The notes beneath the pieces were generated by a model. The model saw only the letters and a list, made by a program, of their open reading frames with translations. It ran no database searches and was not told the origin of the DNA. A stretch of 64,000 nt of DNA from Xanthomonas sontii (lineage in GTDB: Bacteria; Pseudomonadota; Gammaproteobacteria; Xanthomonadales; Xanthomonadaceae), in contig NZ_CP132342.1 in NCBI RefSeq assembly GCF_040529055.1, forward strand, positions 1,920,001 to 1,984,000, in the 5' to 3' direction. This document shows, one piece after another, positions 45,372 to 55,273 of the stretch (position 1 is the first letter of the stretch; each line of letters opens with the position of its first letter). The position numbers and the translations under genes are program-made.

Positions 45372-47606
45372 TCAGGCAGGCAGCCGCAGCGGTTGCTGCA
45401 GCAGGCGCAGGCAGGCGTCCGGCTCCAGCGCCGGCGCCACCAGGTGGCCCTGGATCTCGTCGCAGCCGTGCGCGCGCAGGAACGCCAATTGCCCGGCGTC
45501 CTCGACGCCCTCGGCCACCACCTTCAGCGCCAGCGAGTGGCCCATCGCGATGATGGTGCTGGTGATCGCCTCGTCGTCCGGGTCGCGGGTGAGGTCGCCG
45601 ATGAATTCCTGGTCGATCTTCAGGGTATTGATCGGCAGCCGCTTCAGGTAGGCCAGCGACGAATAGCCGGTGCCGAAGTCGTCGATGGCCAGGGTCAGCC
45701 CCAACTTGCGGCATGCGCGCAGCAGTTCGGCGTTCTTGCCGACCTGCGACATCACCACGCTCTCGGTCAGTTCCAGTTCGATGTTGGCGGCCGGCACGCC
45801 GGTGTCGGCGAGGATCCCGGCCATCAGTTCCGGCAGGTTGCCGCGCTCGAGCTGGATCGCCGAGACGTTCACCGACATGCACAGGTCGGTCAGCCCCATC
45901 CGCCGCCAGTCGCGCAGCGCGCCGCAGGCCTGGCGCAGCACCCATTCGCCGATCTCCAGGATCAGCCCGGTCTCCTCGGCCAGCGGGATGAACTGGCTCG
46001 GCGAGACCGGCCCGAAATCGGCGCTGTGCCAGCGCAGCAGCGCTTCCACGCCGACCACCCGCTGCGTGCGCAGCGAGTAGCGCGGCTGGTAGACCAGCTT
46101 CAGTTCCTGATCCAGCGGGATCTTGCGCAGCGTGCTGGCCAGGGTGGCGCGGTGACGGGTGGCCTCGTCCATGCGCGCCGAGTACACCTGCGCGTTGCGG
46201 CGCCCGGCGGCCTTGGCCTGGTACATCGCGGTATCGGCGTGCTTGAGCAGCTCGCTCGGCAGCAGCGCGTGCTGCGGGAACAGGGAGATGCCGATGGAGG
46301 TGGAGACCGCGACCTCGCGGCGTTCGTCCAGCCGCAGCGGCGCCTCGAACGCGGCCAGCACGCGGGCGGCCACCGCCTCGGCCTCGCCCTGGCTGACGAT
46401 GTCCTCGACCACCACGGTGAATTCGTCGCCGGCCAGGCGCGCCACCGTGTGCTGCGGTCCCACCGCCTGCTGCAGGCGTTCGGCCACCGCGCGCAGCACG
46501 CGATCGCCGACCGCGTGGCCGAGCGAATCGTTGATGTCCTTGAAGCGGTCCAGGTCCAGGAACAGCACCGCGACCGAGCCGGCCTGGCGTCGCGCCCGCA
46601 CGATCGCCCGCGCCAGGCGTTCGGACAGCAGCGCGCGGTTGGGCAGGCTGGTCAGCGTGTCGTAGTTGGCCAGATAGCGCAGTTCCTGTTCGGCGCGCTT
46701 CTGCTCGGTGATGTCTTCCAGCACCACCACCTGGAAGCTCTGGCGGCCATCGGCGTCGACCACGGTATTGCGGCGCAGGTGGCAGAGGATTTCCTGGCCG
46801 TCCTTGCGCCGCTTCCAGGCCTCGCCGCGCCAATGCCGGCCGTGGTCGGCCACCGGGGCCGCCGGCGTTTCCGGCGCGTGGTCGATCAGCGCCATCGGCT
46901 GGCCCAGTACCTCGCGCTCGCTGTAGCCGGTGATGCGGGTGAAGGCCGGGTTGACCGAGATGAAGCGGCGGTCCTCGTCGAGCACGGCGACCGCCTCGCC
47001 CATGCTGCGCAGCACTTCGGCGGCGATGCGCCGTTCCAGGTCGGCCTGGCGGTGCGAGGTGATGTCGCGTGCGGTGCCGGCGAGCCGGCGCGGCGCGCCG
47101 CTGGCGTCGTAGTCGACCACGCGGCCGCGCACCCGCGCCCAGTGCCAGACCCCGTCGCCGGCCAGGTCCACCCGGTACTCGGCGGTGTAGATCGCGGTCA
47201 GGCCCTGCAGGTGTTCCTGCAGCACCTGCCGCGCCTGCTGGACGTCGTCGGGATGGATCCGCAGCGGCTCGTTCTCGCGGATCACCAGGCCGATGTCCTG
47301 CGCGTGCGGCGTGGCCTCGTCGGCGCGCATCAGCCGCAACCTGCGCTGTTGCAGGTCGTAATCCCAGAAGTGCTCGCCCGAGGCCCACAGCGCCAGCTTC
47401 AGGTGCTGGTCGCGCTGCTGCAGTTGCGCGTGCCGTTGCAGTTGCTCGCGCAGGCGCCGACGCGAACGCAGCGCGAACAGCGCCGCCACCCCGCCGGCCG
47501 CCAGCGCGGCGAGCGCGATCAGCGGCCATGCGGCCAGCAAGGTCTCGCCGAACAAGGCGAGGCCGGTTCTTTCCGCAGCTCCTGCAGCAACGTGCTCCAA
47601 TGGCAT
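45372..47606 (-). CDS. Membrane PAS-PAS-GGDEF-EAL cyclic-di-GMP protein
   Basis: A 744-residue protein with one N-terminal membrane helix (PLIALAALAAGGVAALFAL), two PAS domains (about 75-190 with its PAC motif, and about 205-310 with VNPAFTRITGYSEREVLG), GGDEF (about 325-485) and EAL (about 495-740). The GGDEF signature reads RLAGDEF and the RxxD inhibitory site upstream is absent. The EAL domain has VEALLRW, NVSAIQL, ELTESVVM, IDDFGTGYSSLAYLKRLPI, LKIDQEFI and VAEGVED, so the phosphodiesterase residues look complete. It could make or break c-di-GMP; hydrolysis is more certain. A PilZ gene lies about 5 kb away. Confidence 0.96.
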   Translation of the reverse strand: MPLEHVAAGAAERTGLALFGETLLAAWPLIALAALAAGGVAALFALRSRRRLREQLQRHAQLQQRDQHLKLALWASGEHFWDYDLQQRRLRLMRADEATPHAQDIGLVIRENEPLRIHPDDVQQARQVLQEHLQGLTAIYTAEYRVDLAGDGVWHWARVRGRVVDYDASGAPRRLAGTARDITSHRQADLERRIAAEVLRSMGEAVAVLDEDRRFISVNPAFTRITGYSEREVLGQPMALIDHAPETPAAPVADHGRHWRGEAWKRRKDGQEILCHLRRNTVVDADGRQSFQVVVLEDITEQKRAEQELRYLANYDTLTSLPNRALLSERLARAIVRARRQAGSVAVLFLDLDRFKDINDSLGHAVGDRVLRAVAERLQQAVGPQHTVARLAGDEFTVVVEDIVSQGEAEAVAARVLAAFEAPLRLDERREVAVSTSIGISLFPQHALLPSELLKHADTAMYQAKAAGRRNAQVYSARMDEATRHRATLASTLRKIPLDQELKLVYQPRYSLRTQRVVGVEALLRWHSADFGPVSPSQFIPLAEETGLILEIGEWVLRQACGALRDWRRMGLTDLCMSVNVSAIQLERGNLPELMAGILADTGVPAANIELELTESVVMSQVGKNAELLRACRKLGLTLAIDDFGTGYSSLAYLKRLPINTLKIDQEFIGDLTRDPDDEAITSTIIAMGHSLALKVVAEGVEDAGQLAFLRAHGCDEIQGHLVAPALEPDACLRLLQQPLRLPA

Positions 47607-47764
47607 GGCGGAAAGTGACTTCTGTCAAAGAACGGGTGGTGGAGTGTAGGCGCGTGCCGGAAGCCACCACAAGCGGCGGCGCATACGCGGTTGCTACACT
47701 GCGCAGTCCCGATTCCGCCGCAGGCCTCGACAGGCCCGCGGCCAGCGCCCGACAGGCTTGCTCC

Positions 47765-48310
47765 ATGACCGAACTTCCCACTGCCGACCAGATCGCCGAT
47801 GCCAGCCGGACGCTTGGCCTGGCTGCGTCGGCAGCCGAACTGCACGGCGGCCTGTGCGGCTGGCTGGCCGGCGGCGGCGCCGAATTGCCGGCATGGCCGG
47901 CGGCCGTGCTCGCCGACGCCAGCCTCGCCGCGCCGCGCCCCGGCGATGCGCTGGACCGCCTGCGCGAGGCCACGACTGCGCAACTGAACGACCGCGATTT
48001 CGGCTTCGACCTGGTGCTGGCCGATGCCGGCGCGCCGCTGCCCGAGCGCGCCGACGCGCTGTTCGACTGGTGCCGCGGCTTCCTCGGCGGCTTCGGCCTG
48101 GCCGCAGGGGCTGCGCCGCCGCTGTCCGAGGAAGGGCAGGAAGCGCTGCAGGACGTGGCGCGTCTGGCCCAGGCCAGCGCCGACGATTTCGACAGCGGCG
48201 ACGAGGACGAGGACGCGCTGGCCGAGATCGAGGAGTTCGTGCGCGTGGCGGTGCTGCTGCTGCACAGCGACTGCGTGCTCGGCCCGCGCCACCGGCAGCG
48301 CCTGAACTGA
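47765..48310 (+). CDS. ygfB: YgfB/YecA (UPF0149) family protein
   Basis: A 181-residue UPF0149 protein: ELHGGLCGWLAGGG near the N-terminus, ALFDWCRGFLGGFGLAAG in the middle, and an acidic DDFDSGDEDEDALAEIEEFV before the C-terminal helix. Its stop overlaps the pepP start by one base (TGATG), as in the conserved ygfB-pepP operon. In pseudomonads, YgfB influences antibiotic-resistance gene control; the role here is unknown. It is divergent from the c-di-GMP gene. Confidence 0.92.
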   Translation: MTELPTADQIADASRTLGLAASAAELHGGLCGWLAGGGAELPAWPAAVLADASLAAPRPGDALDRLREATTAQLNDRDFGFDLVLADAGAPLPERADALFDWCRGFLGGFGLAAGAAPPLSEEGQEALQDVARLAQASADDFDSGDEDEDALAEIEEFVRVAVLLLHSDCVLGPRHRQRLN

Positions 48311-49641
48311 TGAAGCGGCTCACCGGGATTTCCTCCGGCGAGTACGTGCGCCGGCGCCGTCATTTGATGGACATGGCCGGCGAGCAGGCCATCCTGGTAC
48401 TGCCCAGCGCACCGGAGCGGGTGCGCAGCCACGACACGCACTACCCGTACCGGCAGGATTCGGACTTCTGGTATCTGTGCGGGTTCGCCGAGCCGGACGC
48501 GGTGCTGGTGCTGGTGCCCGGTCGCCGCCATGGCGAGGCGCTGCTGTTCTGTCGCGAACGCGACCCCGAGCGCGAAGCCTGGGACGGCCCGCGGGCGGGC
48601 CAGGAAGGCGCGGTCGAGCGCTACGGCATGGACGATGCCTATCCGATCGACGACCTCGACGAGATCCTGCCCGGGCTGCTGGAAGGCCGCTCGCGGGTTT
48701 ACTACCACTTCGGCCGCGACGTCGATTTCGACCTGAAGCTGATCGGCTGGGTCAAGCGCGTGCGCGAGCAGGTGCGGCACGGCGCGCAGCCGCCGCACGA
48801 GTTCCTGGAGCTCGGCCATCTGCTGCACGAGCAGCGCCTGTTCAAATCGCGCGACGAGATCGCGCTGATGCAGGTCGCTGCGGACCTGAGCGTGGCCGGG
48901 CACCGCGCGGCGATGCGGCTGGCGCGGCCGGGCGTGCACGAATACCAACTGCAGGCCGAGATCGAGCGCGAATTCCGCGCCGGCGACGCCTGGCCGGCCT
49001 ACGGCAGCATCGTCGGCAGCGGCCACAACGCCTGCGTGCTGCATTACCGCGCCAACGCCGCGCGCCTGCGCGACGGCGACCTGGTGCTGGTCGATGCGGG
49101 CGCCGAATACCGCGGTTATGCCGCCGATATCACCCGCACCTTCCCGGCCAACGGCCGCTTCAGCGCCGAACAACGCGCGCTGCACGATCTGGTCGGTGCC
49201 GCGCATGCCGCCGCGCTGGCGCAGGCGCGCCCGGGCGTGGCCTACGAGGCCGGACACCTGGCCGCGGTGCAGACCCTGACCGAAGGCCTGCTGCGGCTGG
49301 GCCTGCTCAAGGGCAGCGTCGAGCAGAACCTGGCCAGCGGCGACTACCGGCGCTTCTACCGGCACAAGACCGGGCACTGGCTGGGCCTGGACGTGCACGA
49401 CGTCGGCGACTACCGGCTGGCCGGCGAATCGCGCCTGCTCGAGCCGGGCATGGTGTTCACCATCGAACCCGGCCTGTACGTGTCGCCGGACGACAAGGAC
49501 GTGGACCCGAAGTGGCGGGGCATCGGCATCCGCACCGAGGACGACGTGCTGATCACCGACGACGGCCATCGCGTGCTTACCGATGCCCTGGCGCGCAGCG
49601 CCGAGGAGATCGAGGCGTGGATGGCTGGGAATGGGGACTAG
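48310..49641 (+). CDS. pepP: Xaa-Pro aminopeptidase
   Basis: A 443-residue M24B metallopeptidase removing N-terminal residues before proline. The aminopeptidase-P N-domain starts ISSGEYVRRRRHLMDMAG and has HYPYRQDSDFWYLCGFAEPD. The catalytic dimetal ligands are in LVDAGAEYRGYAADITRTFP (two Asp), HKTGHWLGLDVHDVG (His), FTIEPGLYVSP (Glu) and GIGIRTEDDVLI (Glu). The start overlaps the ygfB stop. The ubiH gene that often follows pepP is not present. Confidence 0.97.
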   Translation: MKRLTGISSGEYVRRRRHLMDMAGEQAILVLPSAPERVRSHDTHYPYRQDSDFWYLCGFAEPDAVLVLVPGRRHGEALLFCRERDPEREAWDGPRAGQEGAVERYGMDDAYPIDDLDEILPGLLEGRSRVYYHFGRDVDFDLKLIGWVKRVREQVRHGAQPPHEFLELGHLLHEQRLFKSRDEIALMQVAADLSVAGHRAAMRLARPGVHEYQLQAEIEREFRAGDAWPAYGSIVGSGHNACVLHYRANAARLRDGDLVLVDAGAEYRGYAADITRTFPANGRFSAEQRALHDLVGAAHAAALAQARPGVAYEAGHLAAVQTLTEGLLRLGLLKGSVEQNLASGDYRRFYRHKTGHWLGLDVHDVGDYRLAGESRLLEPGMVFTIEPGLYVSPDDKDVDPKWRGIGIRTEDDVLITDDGHRVLTDALARSAEEIEAWMAGNGD

Positions 49642-49742
49642 GGAAACGGGAATGGGAAAAGCGGTCGCCGCGCGCGGAAAGGTCGGCTAGCAGACCTGGC
49701 GCGTTTGCCGTTGCGAATCCCCAATCCCGATTCCCCAATCCC
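49626..49742. repeat. Palindromic repeat GGGATTGGGGATTCG family (copy E)
   Basis: Left arm GGGAATGGGGACTAGGGAAA, continuing CGGGAATGGG, overlaps the end of pepP. The right arm is CGAATCCCCAATCCCGATTC, continuing CCCAATCCCGG. The arms enclose about 55 bases. It occupies the start of the 196-base gap before the next gene. Confidence 0.7.
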
Positions 49743-49837
49743 GGCGGCGGCCGTCAGGCCGCCGCGACAGCCTGACGCCGCGCCCTTGCGTACAGGCGGC
49801 CGGTTGCGCACAGTGACCGGCTGAACAAGGGGGATTC

Positions 49838-50851
49838 ATGAAGATGTGGATGCGATGCCTGCTGGCGGCAGGACTGTGCGTGGCCGTCGCAGCGCAGGCG
49901 CACGCGCAGCAAGTGGCCGCGCCGGCGGCGCCAGCCGATGCTGCGCCCGCGGCGACGCAGGCACCTGTGCCTGCTGCGGTGCCCACGCTGGCGCTGGACG
50001 ATCTAGAGACGTTGCTGTCGCTGCGCGCTGCGCCGGAGGCCCGCGCGCAGATGCTGGCGCAGGTCGTCGCGCTGGCGGGTAAGGGCGATGGCGCCTCGGC
50101 GTACGTGTTGGGCGTGCTCTACCGCAATGGCGAGGCGCATCCGGCGCATCTGGTGCCGCGCGACCTGGACACGGCCCGCTACTGGCTGGAGCGCTGCCTG
50201 GGCATGCCGCGCTGCCCGCTGCTCGCGTTGGCGTCGCTGGCCGAGCTGGAGTTGTCCGCCGGCAATGCCAAGCCGGCGCTGCAATGGGCGCAGGGCTGGG
50301 TGGCGCTGGACCGCGAGTTCACCACGCGGGCGCGCGAGATCGAAGGCCGCCGTGTGCGGCCCAGCCAGCGCAATCGCGATACCGCCTACCATGCCTACCT
50401 CCTGGAGCGCTGCTATGCGGCGATGCCGAGCGGCGACCGCGACGCGATCGGCCTGGCCTGGTTCAACGCGTTCCGCGTGCAGTGGGGCCGGGTCCTGGAC
50501 CGGATGCTGTTCGCGCAGCTCGATGCGCTGCAGGCGCAGGATGGCGAGGAGGCTGGCGGGCTGACTGCGCGTGCCGAGAATCAACGACGCAAGACCGTGC
50601 TGGACAGCCCGATGGACCTGCCGGTCACGCCGGCGTTGAGCCTGTTCCTGATGCGCGGCGATCCGCAGGGCGGACGTCCCGAGTCCGCCCTGGTGCTGGA
50701 GGCGCTGCCTTCGCCGAACGCGGCACGTGGACTCGAAGCGCTGGCACGCGATTTCAAGACCGCGCCGTATCCGGCCGCCGCCGGGCAGCGCCGCTACGAC
50801 CTGATCCCGATGAGCTTCAATCGCGGCCCGTACGCGTTGACCGGCAAGTGA
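49838..50851 (+). CDS. Secreted Sel1/TPR-like hypothetical protein
   Basis: A 337-residue exported protein (signal MRCLLAAGLCVAVAAQAHAQ). The mature part starts with an Ala/Pro-rich linker, then has Sel1/TPR-like helices (ASAYVLGVLYRNGEAHPAHL, DLDTARYWLERCLGMPRCPL, LALASLAELELSAGNAKPAL). The C-terminal half has no recognised domain. AGGGGG lies about eight bases before the ATG. It may mediate periplasmic protein contacts. Function unknown. Confidence 0.82.
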   Translation: MKMWMRCLLAAGLCVAVAAQAHAQQVAAPAAPADAAPAATQAPVPAAVPTLALDDLETLLSLRAAPEARAQMLAQVVALAGKGDGASAYVLGVLYRNGEAHPAHLVPRDLDTARYWLERCLGMPRCPLLALASLAELELSAGNAKPALQWAQGWVALDREFTTRAREIEGRRVRPSQRNRDTAYHAYLLERCYAAMPSGDRDAIGLAWFNAFRVQWGRVLDRMLFAQLDALQAQDGEEAGGLTARAENQRRKTVLDSPMDLPVTPALSLFLMRGDPQGGRPESALVLEALPSPNAARGLEALARDFKTAPYPAAAGQRRYDLIPMSFNRGPYALTGK

Positions 50852-50864
50852 TCGAGGTGGCGGC

Positions 50865-52190
<1,326 letters not shown>

Positions 52191-52378
52191 GGCGGCGGAC
52201 TCGTTCGGCGATGCGGAAACGGGGGCGCCAAGTGTGCCGGAAACGGTGCAGGCGTGTGGACGTGCACGGACGGCCTATGCATGGCGTGCGATGCCGAAGC
52301 TACGCCGGCGACGCGGGGCTTTGTCGATCCGCCGGAGACTCTTTGCGGCCGATCGCGCAACGGTCGCGGATGGCCGCC

Positions 52379-52438
52379 GCAGGAGCGGCTTCGGCCGCGA
52401 CCGAGGCGTTCCCGGGAATGCCGGTCGCGGCTGATCCC
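52379..52438. repeat. REP-like palindrome (uninterrupted copy)
   Basis: GCAGGAGCGGCTTCGGCCGC, continuing GACC, and GGTCGCGGCTGATCCC form an imperfect hairpin of the same family as the one split by the IS110 element. It lies in the 288-base gap between pepQ and the PilZ gene, and retains GGAGCGGCTTC, the probable IS target, uninterrupted. Confidence 0.75.
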
Positions 52439-52478
52439 GTCACAGGGACCAGTAGCCACACCTGCGAGGTTGATGCCG

Positions 52479-52820
52479 CTAGCCGCCGGTCGCAGCGTTG
52501 ATCCACTGCCGCAACAGGTCACGATGCGCGGGGGAAATGGTCAGGAAGCGGAAGCCGGCCCAGGCCTGGCCCGGTGCGTGCGAGGGTTCGCTCCACAACA
52601 GGTGCGCGCCGATATCGATCTGCACGTCGCGGTCGGCGTGCGGTATCGCGAAGCGCAACTGGTACAGCGCGTCCTCGTGCAGCGGTGCCGAGGCGAGCAG
52701 CAGCATGCCGTGTTCGGAGACGTTGCCGAGGCGGCCGACCACGGCGTCTTCCATCAGGTCCAGCACCGGCACCATGTCCGGAACCTGGAGGCGCGGCGAT
52801 CGGCGAGCGTCTGCGCTCAT
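52479..52820 (-). CDS. PilZ-domain protein
   Basis: A 113-residue single-domain protein. The N-terminal RRSPRLQV carries the arginines of the c-di-GMP RxxxR region in altered form (R-R-S-P-R), and the second motif reads GRLGNVSEHGMLLLA, close to the (D/N)xSxxG consensus. It probably binds c-di-GMP or a partner. Its ATG overlaps the stop of the DUF1631 gene by four bases (ATGA), so the two are likely translated together. Confidence 0.88.
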   Translation of the reverse strand: MSADARRSPRLQVPDMVPVLDLMEDAVVGRLGNVSEHGMLLLASAPLHEDALYQLRFAIPHADRDVQIDIGAHLLWSEPSHAPGQAWAGFRFLTISPAHRDLLRQWINAATGG

Positions 52821-55198
52821 GCGCCCTCCATGGCGTCGTCGGCGGCGGGAACGCCGGCCAGGGTGCGCAGCGCGCGCACCGCGGCCTGCCAGGCGCGGTC
52901 GATCAGGCGGGCGCGGTCCTCGCTGACGATGCGCGCCTGTCCCTGCGCCAGCAGCCGCGCCAATCCGTCGAGCGTGTGTTCGGCGGCCTTCTGCCCGCGC
53001 TGGTTGACGAACAACGCGCGCTCGGTGATCGGGCTGTACCAGGACAGGCGTTGCCGCTTCAGGTCGCCTTGCTGGTTGACGACGAATTCGAACCAGGTGC
53101 CGAACGGCAGCGTGCGCAACCGCGCATACGCGGCTTGTTCGGCCTCGTTGCGCGGCGGCAGCGAGGGGCGCTCGCCGTCCTCGCCCTGCTCGCCGAGGCG
53201 GGTGCGCGCCTTCAGCCGCACGCTGAGTTCGGTGCGCGAGGTGGTGGCGTCGGTGCCGCCGGGCGTGGACAGGCGGCGGGCGATGGCCTCGGCTTCCTGC
53301 TGGTGGTAGCCCACCTGCAGCAGCGCCTGGCCCACGCGCTCGGCCAGGGCGGCATCGGAGGCGCCCTCGCTGCGGCAGGTGACCTCGGCGATGCGCTCGG
53401 CCAGGCCGATGCGCTCGCGCCAGGTCTCCGAGTCCTCGCCCTGACGCAGCAGGGTCAGCACCAGCACGTCGGACCAGGCCTGCTGCAGCAGGGTCTGCAC
53501 GAAACCCGGCGGTTGCTGGGCGCTGCACAGCGCCTCCAGGGTGGCGGTCGCGGTCTGCTTGGCCAGCTCCAGCCGTTCCTTGCCGCGCGCGGCCTCGACG
53601 TGCCGGCGCTCGGCGATCTCGGCCTTGTGCGCCAGGCTGCGCTGCTGCGCCTGGATCTCCTGGTGGGCCTGCTCGAAGACGGTCTCGTCGCCTTCGTACT
53701 CCTCGATCACGCGGTCCACGGCCTGGTTGAGCTTGAGCAGCAGCGTCGGATCGCTGTCCTCTTCGCCCAGCCAGGTGGCGCCGGATTCGGCGACGGCATT
53801 GAGCAGTTCCCGCGCCGGGTGCCGGCTGCGCGCGAAGAACGCCGGATCCTGCAGCGCGGCGCGCACCAGCGGCACCTGCAGGCGTTCCAGCAGCGCCGCG
53901 GCCGGCGCGTCGGGGCGTACCTCGCGCTCGATCTCGCCGTACAGCAGGCCGAGCAGGTCGAAGGTGTCGGCCTGCTGTGCTGCCAGGGTCGCCTGCGCGC
54001 CGTGGGTGGCGCGCAGCGCCTGCAACAAGGCGGTCTGCACGTCGCGCAGGTGGCGGCGTCCGCGCAGCCCGCCCAGGGTGCTGTGGGCCGGCGGCTGCGC
54101 CTGCAGTTCGCCGAGGGCCTCCAACAGGCTGGCGGTCGGCACCGGGGCCGCACCGGCGGCGCTCGCCGGCCGCGCCGGAAGCGCGGCGGCACCGGCGGTC
54201 TCAGTCGTGGGCGCCGCCGCGGCGGGCACGGCCTTGGCGCGCGCCGCGGTCAGCAACTGGCGCAGGGTGGCCAGGTCCGGGCCGCTGGCGGCCGATTCCG
54301 CGGCGCCGGCTGCCGCGCCCGCTGGCGGCAGCGGTGCCGTCGCGGCAGGCCCCGGCGGCACGCCCATGGCGGGTGCGGCTTGACCAGGAGCGCTGGCGTT
54401 CCCGCGGGGGCCGCTGCCGGCAGCGGGCGGCACCGCGGCGCCGGGCATGCGCGCCGCGCGCCGCGTGCCCGGGTCGACATTGGTGCTGCGCGCCACGTAG
54501 GGCAGATAGATCAGGCCGGGCAGCACCCCGGCGTGGGTCAGCAGGACATTGGCCCGTTCCACCATCTCGCCGTAGCGCGCCAGCACCTGCCGTTCGAAGG
54601 CGCGATACAGCGCCAATTGCGTGTCCAGGCCAAGGCCCAACGCTTCGCCGGCGGTGCGCAGCAGCCGGCACAGCGCGTGCGGTCCCAGCGGCAGTTGCTC
54701 GATCTCGAAGGCGGGCCGCGCCGCCAGCACGCCGAAGCGCTGGCCGAGCAACTGCAGCGGGATATTGCAGCGGATCGCCTCGCGGCGGGCGATCTCGTGC
54801 AGCACGATGTCGCGGTCGATATCCACATCGGCGACCAGGGTCAGCATCTGCCCGGCACCTGCCTTGGCTACTCGCGGCGCAGCGGCCGTTGCCAAGGGGC
54901 TGCGGATTCCGGCCAGCCCGGCTTCCAGCTGCGCCTGGTAGAACGGCGCCAGGCGCCCGCGCTGCGCGCGCACGCGTTGCGCCTCCTGGAACAGGTCCTG
55001 TTGCACCTGGCCATTGCGGGCGCGTCCGGCCTGCTCGAGCAGGTCCTGCTCCAGCTCGTCCAGGGTCGCCTGCAGCGGCAGTTCCAGGGCCTGCCACAGC
55101 AGGCTGTTCAAGGCCAGCAGGATGTCGCGCACGCGCGCCGGCAGGGCGGCGCTGGCAAGCGTCGCTGGCGGGGCCGACATGGTCGCAGACAGGGGCAT
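52817..55198 (-). CDS. DUF1631-family protein
   Basis: A 793-residue cytoplasmic protein. The N-terminal about 250 residues are helical (LLALNSLLWQALELPLQATL, RYGEMVERANVLLTHAG). An Ala/Pro-rich linker of about 100 residues follows, then the DUF1631 C-terminal part (LLKLNQAVDRVIEEYEGDET, FEFVVNQQGDLKRQRLSWYS, ERALFVNQRGQKAAEHTLDG). The last block resembles a beta-rich PilZ-like fold. Overlap with the PilZ gene suggests a shared role in c-di-GMP output, which is inference. The start is 55198; ATG 55180 is also possible. Confidence 0.88.
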   Translation of the reverse strand: MPLSATMSAPPATLASAALPARVRDILLALNSLLWQALELPLQATLDELEQDLLEQAGRARNGQVQQDLFQEAQRVRAQRGRLAPFYQAQLEAGLAGIRSPLATAAAPRVAKAGAGQMLTLVADVDIDRDIVLHEIARREAIRCNIPLQLLGQRFGVLAARPAFEIEQLPLGPHALCRLLRTAGEALGLGLDTQLALYRAFERQVLARYGEMVERANVLLTHAGVLPGLIYLPYVARSTNVDPGTRRAARMPGAAVPPAAGSGPRGNASAPGQAAPAMGVPPGPAATAPLPPAGAAAGAAESAASGPDLATLRQLLTAARAKAVPAAAAPTTETAGAAALPARPASAAGAAPVPTASLLEALGELQAQPPAHSTLGGLRGRRHLRDVQTALLQALRATHGAQATLAAQQADTFDLLGLLYGEIEREVRPDAPAAALLERLQVPLVRAALQDPAFFARSRHPARELLNAVAESGATWLGEEDSDPTLLLKLNQAVDRVIEEYEGDETVFEQAHQEIQAQQRSLAHKAEIAERRHVEAARGKERLELAKQTATATLEALCSAQQPPGFVQTLLQQAWSDVLVLTLLRQGEDSETWRERIGLAERIAEVTCRSEGASDAALAERVGQALLQVGYHQQEAEAIARRLSTPGGTDATTSRTELSVRLKARTRLGEQGEDGERPSLPPRNEAEQAAYARLRTLPFGTWFEFVVNQQGDLKRQRLSWYSPITERALFVNQRGQKAAEHTLDGLARLLAQGQARIVSEDRARLIDRAWQAAVRALRTLAGVPAADDAMEGA

Positions 55199-55273
55199 CC
55201 TGTGATCGCCGTTATACTTTTCTGCGCGGTATGTAGCACGATCCGCCGCTGCAACCAAGGCGGGCGGCGCGGC

